A stretch of DNA of 44,523 nt from Collinsella tanakaei (GCF_016902615.1 NZ_JACJMB010000019.1:1-44523); one strand, 5' to 3'. Counted from the stretch's first letter, positions 16,179 through 25,193 are shown. Program-made: numbers and translations. The notes: a model not told the origin generated them from the letters alone.

Positions 16179-17036
16179 ATGCAGTCGCTCACCCTTGCCA
16201 ACGGACGGGAGATCCCCCAGCTCGGCTACGGCGTCTACACCATGACCTCGGCCGAGGTCGAGAAGCACCTGCCTGAGGCCATCGCCGCCGGCTACACCCA
16301 CATCGACACGGCCAACGCCTACTTCAACGAGGTCGCCGTGGGCCGCGCCGTCAAGGCGTCCGGCGCGCGCCGCGAGGACCTGTTCATCACCACCAAGCTC
16401 TTCCCGCAGAGCTACCCCTACGAGCAGTGCAGCGTCGACATCGACGCCTCGCTCGAGCGCCTGGGCACCGACTACGTGGACCTCATGCTGTTCCACCAGC
16501 CCTACGGCGACTACGTCGAGGGCTGGCGCGCCATGGAGGAGGCGGTGGACGCCGGCAAGGCGCGCGCCATCGGCCTCTCCAACTTCCCCGTGCACAAGGT
16601 CGAGCAGATTCTCGAGGTCGCGCGCATCAAGCCCTCCGTCATCCAGGTGGAGATCAACCCCTATTGGAACCAGCATGCCCTGAAGAAGGCGCTCGCCGAG
16701 CGCGGCCTTGCCGACGCCGTCTTCGAGGGCTGGTACCCGCTCGGCCACGGCGACGAGGCCCTGCTCGCGGAGCCCGTGTTCCGCGAGCTCGCCGAGAAGT
16801 ACGGCAAGACCCCGGCGCAGGTGGTGCTGCGCTGGCACATCCAGGAGGGCAACGTCGTCTTCCCCACCTCGCGCAACCCCGAGCACATGGCCGAAAACAT
16901 CGACATCTTCGACTTCGCGCTCACCGAGGACGAGATGGCGCGCATCGACGCGCTGGCGCAGCACTGCTACTACACCGTCCCCGAGGAGGCGCCCGCATTC
17001 GTGCTGGCGCGCAACGACTACAGCAAGCAGGCGTAA
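16179..17036 (+). CDS. aldo/keto reductase (first of tandem pair)
   Basis: A 285-residue TIM-barrel NADPH-dependent carbonyl reductase of the AKR superfamily. The catalytic Asp and Tyr are in HIDTANAYFNE, the Lys in TTKLF and the His in LFHQPYGDY. IGLSNFP, VIQVEINPYW and the C-terminal PTSRNPEHMAENIDIFDF cofactor segment are all present. Length is normal and ATG 16179 has GAAGGAGG upstream. A second homologous gene follows after 36 bases on the same strand, and the divergent LysR gene probably regulates both. Substrate is not predictable. Confidence 0.93.
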   Translation: MQSLTLANGREIPQLGYGVYTMTSAEVEKHLPEAIAAGYTHIDTANAYFNEVAVGRAVKASGARREDLFITTKLFPQSYPYEQCSVDIDASLERLGTDYVDLMLFHQPYGDYVEGWRAMEEAVDAGKARAIGLSNFPVHKVEQILEVARIKPSVIQVEINPYWNQHALKKALAERGLADAVFEGWYPLGHGDEALLAEPVFRELAEKYGKTPAQVVLRWHIQEGNVVFPTSRNPEHMAENIDIFDFALTEDEMARIDALAQHCYYTVPEEAPAFVLARNDYSKQA

Positions 17037-17072
17037 AGGCACGCCACCAGAACGAACCCTGAAGGAGGGACC

Positions 17073-17951
17073 ATGGAGTACAGGATCCTCAACAACGGCG
17101 TGAAGATGCCGATGCTCGGCTTCGGTGTGTACCAGACGCCGCCCGAGGACACCGAGCGCTGCGTAGGCGAGGCGCTCGATGCCGGCTACCGCCTCATCGA
17201 CACCGCACAGGCCTACGGCAACGAGGCCGGCGTGGGCGCCGCCATCGCCAAGAGCGGCATCCCGCGCGACGAGGTCTTCGTGACCTCGAAGATCTGGGTC
17301 TCCAACATGAACTACGAGCGCGCGGCGGCCTCCATAGACAAGAGCCTGCGCGCCCTCGGCACCGACCACATCGACCTCATGCTGCTCCATCAGGCCATGG
17401 GCGACTACCCCGGCGCGTGGCGCGCGATGGAGGACGCCTACCGCGCCGGCAAGCTCCGCGCCATCGGCGTCTCCAACTTCTATCCCGAGCGCCTGGTGGA
17501 CATATGCGCCCTCGCCGAGGTGCCGCCCGCGGTCAACCAGATCGAGACGCACCCCTTCCGCCAGCAGCGCGCGGCGCACGAGACCATGCACGCACTCGAT
17601 GTGGCGCACGAGGCCTGGGCACCCTTTGCCGAGGGCCAAAACGGCATCTTCCACAACGAGGCGCTCGCCGGCATCGCCGAGAAGCACGGCAAGACCGTCG
17701 CGCAGATCGTGCTGCGCGCCCTCATCCAAAACGACGTCATCGTGATCCCCAAAACGGTACGCCGCGAGCGCATGGAGGAGAACATCGACGTCTTCGACTT
17801 CGAGCTCGACGGCGACGACCTCGCCACCTTCGCCGAACTCGACGACCCCGCCTTCCCGCCCATCTTCGACCACTTCGACGTGGGCACGGTCCGCTGGATG
17901 CTCGAGGAGCTCGTGCGCAACCAGCAGCTTGGCGGCGAGCCGCTGTACTAG
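17073..17951 (+). CDS. aldo/keto reductase (second of tandem pair)
   Basis: A 292-residue aldo/keto reductase clearly related to its upstream neighbour, with the same layout. The Asp and Tyr are in LIDTAQAYGNE, the Lys in VTSKIW, the His in LLHQAMGDYPG, then IGVSNFYPER, QIETHPF and IPKTVRRERMEENIDVFDF. The similar lengths and adjacency suggest an old tandem duplication; the sequences have diverged, so substrates may differ. GAAGGAGG precedes ATG 17073. A decayed ferredoxin-like piece of another reductase begins about 40 bases after its stop codon. Confidence 0.93.
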   Translation: MEYRILNNGVKMPMLGFGVYQTPPEDTERCVGEALDAGYRLIDTAQAYGNEAGVGAAIAKSGIPRDEVFVTSKIWVSNMNYERAAASIDKSLRALGTDHIDLMLLHQAMGDYPGAWRAMEDAYRAGKLRAIGVSNFYPERLVDICALAEVPPAVNQIETHPFRQQRAAHETMHALDVAHEAWAPFAEGQNGIFHNEALAGIAEKHGKTVAQIVLRALIQNDVIVIPKTVRRERMEENIDVFDFELDGDDLATFAELDDPAFPPIFDHFDVGTVRWMLEELVRNQQLGGEPLY

Positions 17952-17992
17952 CGCACCGGCGCCGCCCATCCGGGCCGCCCACCGGACAGCCT

Positions 17993-18247
17993 CTGAACTG
18001 CGGGGCATGCTCCGAGGTCTGCCCCAAGCGCATCCCCATGGCGGAGTACTTCGACATGTATAACGAGTTCTGCCAGATGCACCACTACACCAACGGCATG
18101 GTCTACTACGGAGCTTTCCCCACGGGCACCGGCAAGGCGTCCGAATGCGTGGGCTGCGGCGCGTGCGAGACGGTCTGTCCCCAGCAACTGCCCATCCAGA
18201 AGCTGCTGGGGGACGTTGCCCGCGCGTTTGAAACCACAACCCGGTAA
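17993..18247 (+). pseudogene. remnant: C-terminal 4Fe-4S domain of an aldo/keto reductase
   Basis: An open frame to TAA 18245 encodes the C-terminal end of ferredoxin-containing aldo/keto reductases. The first cluster reads LNCGACSEVCPKRIPM, followed by EYFDMYNEFC and a second cluster ECVGCGACETVCPQQLPIQ. The TIM-barrel that normally precedes this domain is absent, and there is no plausible start codon with a ribosome site before the first Cys. It is in a different frame from the intact reductase upstream. I read it as a truncated pseudogene, possibly left by recombination between reductase genes. Confidence 0.82.
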
Positions 18248-18416
18248 GGAATCGGGTCGGCGACCGACGCGCCAGCATGCGAGGCGGCTGTCCGTCGAAA
18301 GGCGGTCGAGGCGGCCATCGACCACGGGCCCAATCCCGCGACGTCCCTTCCAAACGAAACGCGTGGCCATCCCCGGCGTCGCGATGCCGCCACCGCGCCA
18401 ACCGATGTGGGAGCCT

Positions 18417-19184
18417 CTAGCTCTTCGGCTTCGGGGCCTTCCTCGTGCACACGTAGCGGGGCTTGCCCTGGCTGCGTTTGCCGTACTCGATGGCTTCCAT
18501 GGGGCAGCGGTTGATGCACGCCATGCAATGGGTGCACGAGCTGCCCCACACCGGGCTGCCGTCTTTCAGCCGGATGTTATCCAGCGGGCACACGCGGGCG
18601 CACATGCCGCACGACACGCAGGCGCCCGTCACCCGGAACTTCTTCGCGTGGACGGTCGTCGGGTAGAACAGGTCGTTCACGATGCCGCTGCTCAGGCGGT
18701 CCACCAGCGAGGGTTCCTTTTCAGGAAGCGGGCCGCCCGCTTTGATGCGGTCGATCACCCGGTCGATGACGGGCTCCGCAGCGTCGATGATCCGTTCCGC
18801 CTCCTCGTGCCCCGGCGTCTGAAAGAGCGCGATGTAGTTCTCCGGCATGACGATCTCCGCGCAGCCCCGGTAGTCCAGCTCCTTTTTCGCACAGAGGCGC
18901 TTGAGGTAGGCGCCGGCATTCGCGATGCTCCCACCGCAGGTCATCACGAAGTAGATGCCCTTATCCGCCGTGATGGGCGTGCGCTCCAGCCACGACTCGA
19001 TGATGCGCGGGATGCGCCAGGCGTACGTCGGCACCACCACGACGAGCGGCCGGGAGACCTCGACGGGCGTGTTGTCGGAGATGCAGATCTTGTCGAACAG
19101 GTTCACACATTCGTCGTTCAGCCCCGCGGCGATTCGACGCGCCACGTATTCGCTGTTTCCGGTTGCGGAAAAGTACAGAATCAT
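18417..19184 (-). CDS. EFR1-type flavodoxin/4Fe-4S ferredoxin fusion
   Basis: A 255-residue electron-transfer protein. Residues 1 to about 150 form a flavodoxin-like domain starting ILYFSATGNSEYVA (FMN phosphate loop) and containing VVVPTYAWRIP and VMTCGGS. The C-terminal third has two 4Fe-4S motifs, CVSCGMCARVCP and CTHCMACINRCP. This order is that of the EFR1 family common in anaerobes. GGAG lies 6-7 bases before ATG 19184; a longer in-frame start at 19223 has no such site. It is flanked by remnants on both sides. Confidence 0.93.
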   Translation of the reverse strand: MILYFSATGNSEYVARRIAAGLNDECVNLFDKICISDNTPVEVSRPLVVVVPTYAWRIPRIIESWLERTPITADKGIYFVMTCGGSIANAGAYLKRLCAKKELDYRGCAEIVMPENYIALFQTPGHEEAERIIDAAEPVIDRVIDRIKAGGPLPEKEPSLVDRLSSGIVNDLFYPTTVHAKKFRVTGACVSCGMCARVCPLDNIRLKDGSPVWGSSCTHCMACINRCPMEAIEYGKRSQGKPRYVCTRKAPKPKS

Positions 19185-19279
19185 GATTGCTCCTTTTGGC
19201 TGCGTGTCGCGTATTCTACCCACCGCGGCACGCGTCCAACATGAGGCGAACGTCCTGCCCCCTCCGGAGTATCATCGGG

Positions 19280-19642
19280 CATACGCATTTCGACGAGGCG
19301 GTCGCTGCGATCGCACTTGAGCATGCAGGCGCCATCTTGGGGAGGAGCAGGGCCATCATCAAGCAGAACCTCGCCGTTCTTGATGCTTGGATCGCAAGCG
19401 AGCCGCACCTCTCCTACGTCAAGCCCGAGGCGGGCACGACCGCCCTCGTGTACTACGACTACGCCATCGATTCGTATGCATTCTGCACCCGCATGATCGA
19501 GAAAACGGGCGCCATGGTAACCCCGGGAGATTGCTTCGAAGAGCCTCGAAGCATGCGCATCGGCTACGGCTATTCCGATAACCCCGAAGATCTGAAGAAG
19601 GGCCTCGAAGCAATTTCGCGCTATCTGCACACATTGGAGTAA
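19280..19642 (+). pseudogene. remnant: C-terminal part of a PLP-dependent aminotransferase
   Basis: About 120 residues match the C-terminal domain of class I/II (PatB/MalY-like) aminotransferases: HTHFDEAVAAIALEHAG, the NLAVLDAWI helix, KPEAGTTALVYYDY, TPGDCFEEPRSMRIGYGYS and a final SRYLHTLE. The large domain with the pyridoxal phosphate Lys is missing. The reading frame upstream (from 19187) has no similarity and runs into the EFR1 promoter region. I interpret it as a truncated, inactive gene. Confidence 0.8.
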
Positions 19643-19787
19643 ACTACAACATCCGAAGATGGCTGCGGCCCGCGATGCACCTCGTCGTCATACGCATACA
19701 CAGCGACGTGACGAGAGCCGCCGGATGGGCGCGACGGGTAATGCATGTCGATTCAGCGTAACGGCATACCTGAAAAGAAGCCGAACG

Positions 19788-19823
19788 GGGCACCCCTTTG
19801 TCGATACTGACGAAGGGGTGCCC
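19788..19823. other. perfect 11-bp hairpin in 19.6-20.2 kb gap
   Basis: GGGCACCCCTT (19788-19798) pairs exactly with AAGGGGTGCCC (19813-19823), with one further wobble and one G-C pair inside. No T-run follows. It lies in the 596-base gap between the aminotransferase remnant and the bile salt hydrolase gene. The rest of 19643-20068 holds no gene I can support and becomes AT-rich after 19950. Confidence 0.5.
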
Positions 19824-20068
19824 TGCTTAGATGGCGATCTGTCCGCTATGGCAAAATTGCTTGAATTCCGCCCGTCGCGCGCGTTGCCGTATGGGTGGAC
19901 CGATGAAATGCCCCAAGAAAAACACTGATCGTCAGGCTTTCGCAGCCTGAAGCCCAGACACTCGACACAGCGACACTGAGCGCAGAATGGCATATTCGGC
20001 GTTTTTCGAGAGAACTATCTCAAACTTATTTTGAAGAACAATTAATGCCACTCTAACTGTGCGAGCTT

Positions 20069-20096
20069 TTGCAATATGCACGCACCCGAATACAAT
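20069..20096 (+). promoter_or_regulatory. bsh: promoter of bile salt hydrolase unit
   Basis: TTGCAA (20069-20074) and TACAAT (20091-20096) are separated by 16 bases in an AT-rich stretch. Transcription would start near 20103, giving a leader of about 135 bases before the gene. Confidence 0.6.
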
Positions 20097-20108
20097 AGCT
20101 CGTTGGAA

Positions 20109-20122
20109 GTGGTATATACCAC
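20109..20122. promoter_or_regulatory. palindromic operator candidate
   Basis: GTGGTATATACCAC is a perfect 14-base palindrome placed just downstream of the predicted transcription start of the bile salt hydrolase gene. A repressor bound here would block transcription. No regulator gene adjoins the unit, so the binding protein would be encoded elsewhere. Confidence 0.6.
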
Positions 20123-20238
20123 CGTTCACCCAAATCAAGATGCCATACACCGAATAATAAACTGCTATTTGGGGACAATCACTTCACATTCACAGCGAGC
20201 GCCAGCGGCACGGCCGCCGACGAGAAGGGAGCGGTCCG

Positions 20239-21201
20239 ATGTGTACAGGCATCCGCTTCACCGACAAGACAGGCGCAATGTACTTTGGACGTAACCTGGA
20301 CTGGACGCAGGGTTACGGAGAGAAGGTGGTCGTCACGCCCCCGGCTGCCGAGGTTCCGAGCGCCTTCGAGCGCCCGGACGATCCCAAGCAGGGCCATACC
20401 GTGATGGGTATGGGCATTGTCGTGGCGGGCATCCCGCTGTACTTCGACTGCGGCAACGACGCCGGCCTCGCGGTCGCTGGCTTGAATTTCCCCCAGAGCG
20501 CCCACTACGCTCCCGATGCCGTGGACGGCACCACCAACGTGGCCGCCTACGAGTTCCCCTTCTGGGTCGCGCGCAACTTCGCATCGCTCGATGAGCTGCG
20601 CGAAGCGCTGAAGCGCGTGACCGTGGTCGCCAAGCCCGTCAACGAGCAGCTGCCCGTGGCCAACCTCCACTGGCTCATCGGCGACGCCACCGGCAGCATC
20701 GTGGTCGAGTGCATGGCCGATGGCCTGCGCGTCTGGGAAGACGATGTCGACGCGCTCACCAACGAGCCCGATTTCGGCTGGCACCGTCAGAACCTGCGCA
20801 ACTACCTCATGCTTTCCGATGGCATGCCCGGCGAGTCGACCTGGGACAAGGCCGACCTCAAGCCCTTCGGCTCGGGCGGCGGCGTCCAGGGGCTGCCGGG
20901 CGATTACGGCGGACCGGCGCGTTTCGTGCGCGCGGCGTTCGTGAACGCGCACTACCCCGTCCAGGAGGGCGAGGCCGCCAACGTGACCCGTCTGTTCCGT
21001 ACGCTCGGTGCCGCGGCGGTGCCCGAGGGCGTCGCCAAGATGGGTAATGGCGCCTATGAGAAGACCCTCTACACCAGCTGCTTCTCCGCCCAGTCGATGA
21101 CCTACTACCACGCGACCTACGACGATCCGACCATCCACGCGTACCCGCTCGCAAACTGCGACCTCAGCGGTACGGCTCCGTTCATCGCCACCGCAGCTTA
21201 A
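20239..21201 (+). CDS. bsh: choloylglycine (bile salt) hydrolase
   Basis: A 320-residue Ntn-hydrolase of the choloylglycine hydrolase family, which cleaves glycine or taurine from conjugated bile salts in the cytoplasm. The N-terminus is MCTGIRF, so Cys2 becomes the nucleophile after Met removal. The other expected active-site residues fall at normal positions: Arg18 and Asp21 in GRNLDW, Asn83 in AGLNFP, Asn175 in TNEPDFGW and Arg228 in PGDYGGPARFVR. AGAAGGGAG lies upstream of ATG 20239. An MFS transporter gene starts 69 bases downstream, a likely operon. The family also has penicillin V acylases, but the residue set and gut-type context favour bile salts. Confidence 0.93.
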   Translation: MCTGIRFTDKTGAMYFGRNLDWTQGYGEKVVVTPPAAEVPSAFERPDDPKQGHTVMGMGIVVAGIPLYFDCGNDAGLAVAGLNFPQSAHYAPDAVDGTTNVAAYEFPFWVARNFASLDELREALKRVTVVAKPVNEQLPVANLHWLIGDATGSIVVECMADGLRVWEDDVDALTNEPDFGWHRQNLRNYLMLSDGMPGESTWDKADLKPFGSGGGVQGLPGDYGGPARFVRAAFVNAHYPVQEGEAANVTRLFRTLGAAAVPEGVAKMGNGAYEKTLYTSCFSAQSMTYYHATYDDPTIHAYPLANCDLSGTAPFIATAA

Positions 21202-21269
21202 TCGAACCCGCATCAACCGAATCCATCCGTCAAACCCCGGACCCTACCGCCCGGGGGAAGGGAGTGCAT

Positions 21270-22982
21270 ATGTCAAGCACGACCCCTGTCTCATCATCTA
21301 CCGGCAAGACCGCCGCAACAGCGGCTCCGGCCAAGACGCCGGCCGGTGCACAGGAGGTATTCCTCGTGCTGCCCATCGTCATCCTCGTCCTCGCCCAGAT
21401 GGGCACCACCGGCGACAACGGCGCGCTGTCGCTCGCCGCGTCGGCGCTCACGAAGGTCCTCGGGGCGACCACCTCCGACATCCAGCTCGCCAACATGATC
21501 TACCCGCTGGTCGGAGGCTCGTTCATGATCGCAGGCGGCCTCGCCGGCACGCTGATCGGCTGGCGCAACACCTTCCGCATCGGCGCTGCGCTCGCGGCCG
21601 CCGGCGAGGTTCTGTGCGCCCTCTCCCCCAGCATGACCATCTTCATCTGGGGTGGCCGCGTGCTCGTCGGCCTGGGCGCGAGCTTCCTCGTGCCGTCCCT
21701 GCTCGGCATCATTCCGTTTATCTACCACGGCACCAACCGCACCGTCGCCTTCGGCTGCATCGGCGCGGCATCCGGCCTGTCCGCCGTACTGCCGCTCGCG
21801 CTGGGCGTCGTCATGCAGGTAGCGGGCATGCGTGTCACCTTCCTGGTGCTCGCCGTCTACTTCCTCGGCGTGCTCGCGCTGTCAATCGGCATCCCCAAGC
21901 TCGACCAGCCGAAGGAAAAGTCCCACTTCGACGCCATCGGCGTCGCCCTTGCCGCGACCGGGTTCTTCCTGGTGCTTATCGGCCTTTCGAGCATCTCCTC
22001 CTGGGGTCTCATCAAGCCGATGCGCACCGCGCCGTTCACCCTGTTCGGCATCTCGCCGGCCATTCCGTTCATCGTGCTGGGCATCCTGGTCCTCATCGCG
22101 CTCGTGATCGTCGAGGGTCGCTTGGAGAAGCGCTACAGCCTGGTCGTGCTTCCGCGCTCGTTCATCACCACGCCGCAGGTGCTCGCGGGTCTGTGCGCCA
22201 ACGCGATCATGTTCTTCTTCATGGGAGCGCAATCGATTCTTATGTCCCCCTACCTTCAGCTTGTTGCTGACTGGACGCCTATCGAGGTCGGCACCATCTC
22301 CATCGCGACCGGCGTGCCCACCTTCGCGCTCGCGCTCGGCATCCCCAAGCTCTTCCCGAAGGCCAACCCGCGCCACGTAATCCAGCTGGGGTACATCGCC
22401 ATGGCGGTGGCGCTGGGCATCATGGCCTTCTCGGTGACCCTGGACGGCGCGAACCGCATCGGTGTCTACCTCGGTGCGTTCATGGCTGGCGTCGGCGCCG
22501 GCACCGTCTCGTCCCATGCGAGCAACGTCGTCGCCCTCGCGGTGAACGACCGCGACGCATCACAGTCCGGCGGCATCCAGAGCACCATGCGCAACGTCGG
22601 CCAGGCGATGGGCGTCGCCCTGCTCGGCGCGATCTTGATCTTCGGCATCAGCTCCACGCTGAGCACCGAGATGGCCTCCGACTCCTCGATCTCGCACGAT
22701 GTCGCCGAGCAGGTCTCCGAGCTCACCATCAACCTCGGCAGCAACACTGCCTTCGAGGATGAGATTGCCAACATCAAGATGAGCACCGACGAGCGCAACA
22801 CGCTGGTCAATCTGGAAGCCAAGGCACGTTTCGACTCGACGCGCATCGCCTACGCCGTGGGCGCCGTCATCGTGCTGCTGGGCCTGCTCACCACCCCGGC
22901 GATCAAGACGCTCCACAAGGACGACACGGCACCCGCCTCGAAGTCGGGCAGCGCCGCGGCCGCCCCGAAGAGCAAGAGCTGA
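21270..22982 (+). CDS. MFS transporter, 14-helix DHA2-like, beside bile salt hydrolase
   Basis: A 570-residue membrane protein with about 14 hydrophobic segments. A polar Ser/Thr/Ala-rich N-terminus of about 28 residues comes first. The motif-A region between helices 2 and 3 is replaced by AGTLIGWRNTFRIG, WGGRVLVGLGASFLVPSLLG fits the DHA2 motif B region, and an outer loop near residues 475-520 is rich in acidic and Ser residues. The C-terminal tail is Ser/Lys/Ala-rich. ATG 21270 is preceded by GGGAAGGGAG. Its location 69 bases after bsh suggests transport of bile acids, either uptake of conjugates or export of released acids; that is inference from position. Confidence 0.88.
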   Translation: MSSTTPVSSSTGKTAATAAPAKTPAGAQEVFLVLPIVILVLAQMGTTGDNGALSLAASALTKVLGATTSDIQLANMIYPLVGGSFMIAGGLAGTLIGWRNTFRIGAALAAAGEVLCALSPSMTIFIWGGRVLVGLGASFLVPSLLGIIPFIYHGTNRTVAFGCIGAASGLSAVLPLALGVVMQVAGMRVTFLVLAVYFLGVLALSIGIPKLDQPKEKSHFDAIGVALAATGFFLVLIGLSSISSWGLIKPMRTAPFTLFGISPAIPFIVLGILVLIALVIVEGRLEKRYSLVVLPRSFITTPQVLAGLCANAIMFFFMGAQSILMSPYLQLVADWTPIEVGTISIATGVPTFALALGIPKLFPKANPRHVIQLGYIAMAVALGIMAFSVTLDGANRIGVYLGAFMAGVGAGTVSSHASNVVALAVNDRDASQSGGIQSTMRNVGQAMGVALLGAILIFGISSTLSTEMASDSSISHDVAEQVSELTINLGSNTAFEDEIANIKMSTDERNTLVNLEAKARFDSTRIAYAVGAVIVLLGLLTTPAIKTLHKDDTAPASKSGSAAAAPKSKS

Positions 22983-22989
22983 CAACGCG

Positions 22990-23025
22990 TGGGGCCGTCC
23001 CCTTTTTCCGCCTGGCGGCCCCACC
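22990..23025 (+). terminator. hairpin after bsh-MFS unit
   Basis: GTGGGGCCG (22990-22998) pairs with CGGCCCCAC (23017-23025); the loop itself contains five T. It begins 8 bases after the MFS stop codon and probably ends the bsh transcript, although the T-run is in the loop and not after the stem. Confidence 0.55.
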
Positions 23026-23417
23026 CCCCCATGCCCCCGGAAGGCCTGCGGGATGCGCCATACCCACGCCATCAGCCATCTCTCCCGCACGTCTTCCGGG
23101 CGGCCCTCGACGACGGCGCGGCCCGTGCCTCGCGCCGTCGCCACTCCCTGCGCGCCGCCTCCGGTCTCTCGCCGGCGGCGGCGCGCTGTTTTGAGCCCCT
23201 TGATGATGAGGGCGCCCACGACCCCATCGATACATGCGGTCTGGAGGACCCACCTCTCGTCGCGGTCGCACCCATCAACATCCTACGGGAAAGCGCCGCT
23301 CGCAGCGCCTCGGTACACTTGCGCCGAGGCGCCAGGTCCCACCCGGACTCCATGCGGCATTCAGGTGTGGGCGGCAAGTGGGCCTCGAACGGCCACGCCG
23401 CCCATCGGCACCGTCGC
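23026..23417. other. gap between MFS and ABC transporter genes, no gene seen
   Basis: About 390 bases of GC-rich sequence. Open frames exist on both strands but show only Arg/Ala/Pro-rich composition with no recognisable domain. I see no promoter, repeat or RNA structure here that I can support. Confidence 0.6.
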
Positions 23418-25193
23418 CTACAGCGTCCAGTCCGCCGAGGCCGCCTGCAGCCGCACCATGCGGGCGAACAGGCCTCCGCGCGCCATGAGGTCTGCCGGCG
23501 CGCCCTGCTCGACCACGCGGCCGTAGTCCAGCACCACGACCTTGTCGGCCGCCATCACGGTGCGCATGCGATGGGCGATCACGATGACGGTCCTGCCCGC
23601 GAGCAGGCGCGAGAGCGCCTCCTGCACCTGCGTCTCGCTCTCCACGTCCAAGCTCGCCGTCGCCTCATCCAAAAGCACCACCGGTGCGTTCTTCAGAAGC
23701 GCTCGCGCGATGGAGATGCGCTGGCGCTCGCCGCCGGAAAGGCGCGCCCCGTTCTCGCCGATCAAGGTGGCGTAGCCCTCGGGCATGCGGTCGACGAACT
23801 CGTCGCAGTTGGCGGCGCGCGCCGCAGCCAGCACCTCCTCGTCTGTCGCGCCGCGCCGCCCCAGGCGGATGTTCTCCATCACGGTGTCGTCAAACAGCGT
23901 CACGTCCTGGAAGACCACGGAGAAGTCTCCGAGCAGCACCTCGGGGTCGACCGTTGAGACGTCTACCCCGCCCACGGACACGCGCCCCGCACTCGCGTCC
24001 CATAGACGACAGGCGAGTCTTGCGCACGTGGACTTACCGGAGCCGGAGGGACCCACGAGCGCGGTGACCTCGCCTTCGCGCGCCGTGAAGGAGACGTCCG
24101 AGAGAACCTGTTCGCCTCCCTTCTCATACGCAAAGGCCACGTGCTCGAACGCCACATCGTGCCCGATAGGCGCATAGGCCTTGCCGCCCGCCGCCAACGG
24201 CTCCTCGAAGAAGGCCTTCATGCGCCCGGCCGCCGTGCGCGCCGAGAACAGTTCCGCGATGAGCATGAGCGCCTGGTCGAAGGGCGCATAGATGCGGCTC
24301 ACCACGAGCAGGAAGCAGAACAGGGTGAGAAAATCGCACGATCCCTCGAGCACGAGCCCGGATCCGACCAGCAGCGTGGTGGCGAACCCCAGACGCAAGA
24401 CCACCTGTGCCCCGTTCACGCACACGCCGCAGGCGAGCTCGCTGCGCACGGCGGAGCGCTCGGCCGCATCGACGCTCCTATAGATGCCCTCGAGGTAGCG
24501 CTCCTCCTGGTTGGTGGCACGCACCTCGCGCACGCACTCGAGCGCCTCCTGGATGCGCTCGGAGCAGCGAAGACCCGCCATGCGCGTCCGGGCCATCAGC
24601 GGCTGGAGCCGGGAGCGCACGCCGAACAGCAGAAGCAGCGCCACCGGACCCGACCACATGGACGCCACGGCGAGCCGCCAGTCAAAGGCGAACAGGCACA
24701 CGAAGGCGATAGCCATCGTGGCGTAGGCTCCGTAGAGCTCGGGCAGCACGTGGCTGTAGGCGTGCTCGGTGGTCTTGACGTCGGTCATGAGGGTCTCGGT
24801 GAGGTCCGCGAGATCGCGTCGGCCGAAAAACGACAGCGGGAGCCTGCGCAGACGCTCGGCGAGCGCGATGCGTTGCCGTCCGCTCTCCTTGTAGATGACG
24901 CCGTACTGGTAGTAGTACTGGAAGCGCTCGCACACGAAAAGCACGATGAGGTACGCCGCGAGCACGACCGCCCAGGTCGCGACGGGGACGGACAGCGGGT
25001 CGAATCCGAGCGCGCCCCACGGCCCGAGCGTGACCGCGCTGCCCGCAAGCCGCGCCACGAGCGCGCTCATGATGATAAAGACGAATCCCACGCCCGCGAA
25101 CACCACGAGGTTCGTGACGGTCGTCCATACTGCACCCAGCTTGACGTTTCGCGCCCCCTCATCGGTCAGGGCATATTTCTCTTTGATGGACAT
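23418..25193 (-). CDS. ABC transporter, fused permease and ATPase (second subunit)
   Basis: A 591-residue half-transporter with an N-terminal six-helix domain (to about residue 320) and a C-terminal ATPase. Walker A is GPSGSGKST, the signature LSGGERQR, Walker B VVLLDEATASLD and the switch His is in IAHRMRT. The start codon directly follows the stop of the partner gene (TAGATG), so translation is coupled and the two products probably pair. The organisation of two ABC half-transporters beside an AraC regulator resembles ybtPQ/irtAB siderophore importers. It could also export a small molecule or peptide. Confidence 0.93.
   Translation of the reverse strand: MSIKEKYALTDEGARNVKLGAVWTTVTNLVVFAGVGFVFIIMSALVARLAGSAVTLGPWGALGFDPLSVPVATWAVVLAAYLIVLFVCERFQYYYQYGVIYKESGRQRIALAERLRRLPLSFFGRRDLADLTETLMTDVKTTEHAYSHVLPELYGAYATMAIAFVCLFAFDWRLAVASMWSGPVALLLLFGVRSRLQPLMARTRMAGLRCSERIQEALECVREVRATNQEERYLEGIYRSVDAAERSAVRSELACGVCVNGAQVVLRLGFATTLLVGSGLVLEGSCDFLTLFCFLLVVSRIYAPFDQALMLIAELFSARTAAGRMKAFFEEPLAAGGKAYAPIGHDVAFEHVAFAYEKGGEQVLSDVSFTAREGEVTALVGPSGSGKSTCARLACRLWDASAGRVSVGGVDVSTVDPEVLLGDFSVVFQDVTLFDDTVMENIRLGRRGATDEEVLAAARAANCDEFVDRMPEGYATLIGENGARLSGGERQRISIARALLKNAPVVLLDEATASLDVESETQVQEALSRLLAGRTVIVIAHRMRTVMAADKVVVLDYGRVVEQGAPADLMARGGLFARMVRLQAASADWTL

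Noticed and set aside
19659-19993. Small open frames on both strands in the gap before the bile salt hydrolase gene.
   Set aside because: No ribosome binding site of note, no recognisable domain, and both overlap the hairpin at 19788-19823.
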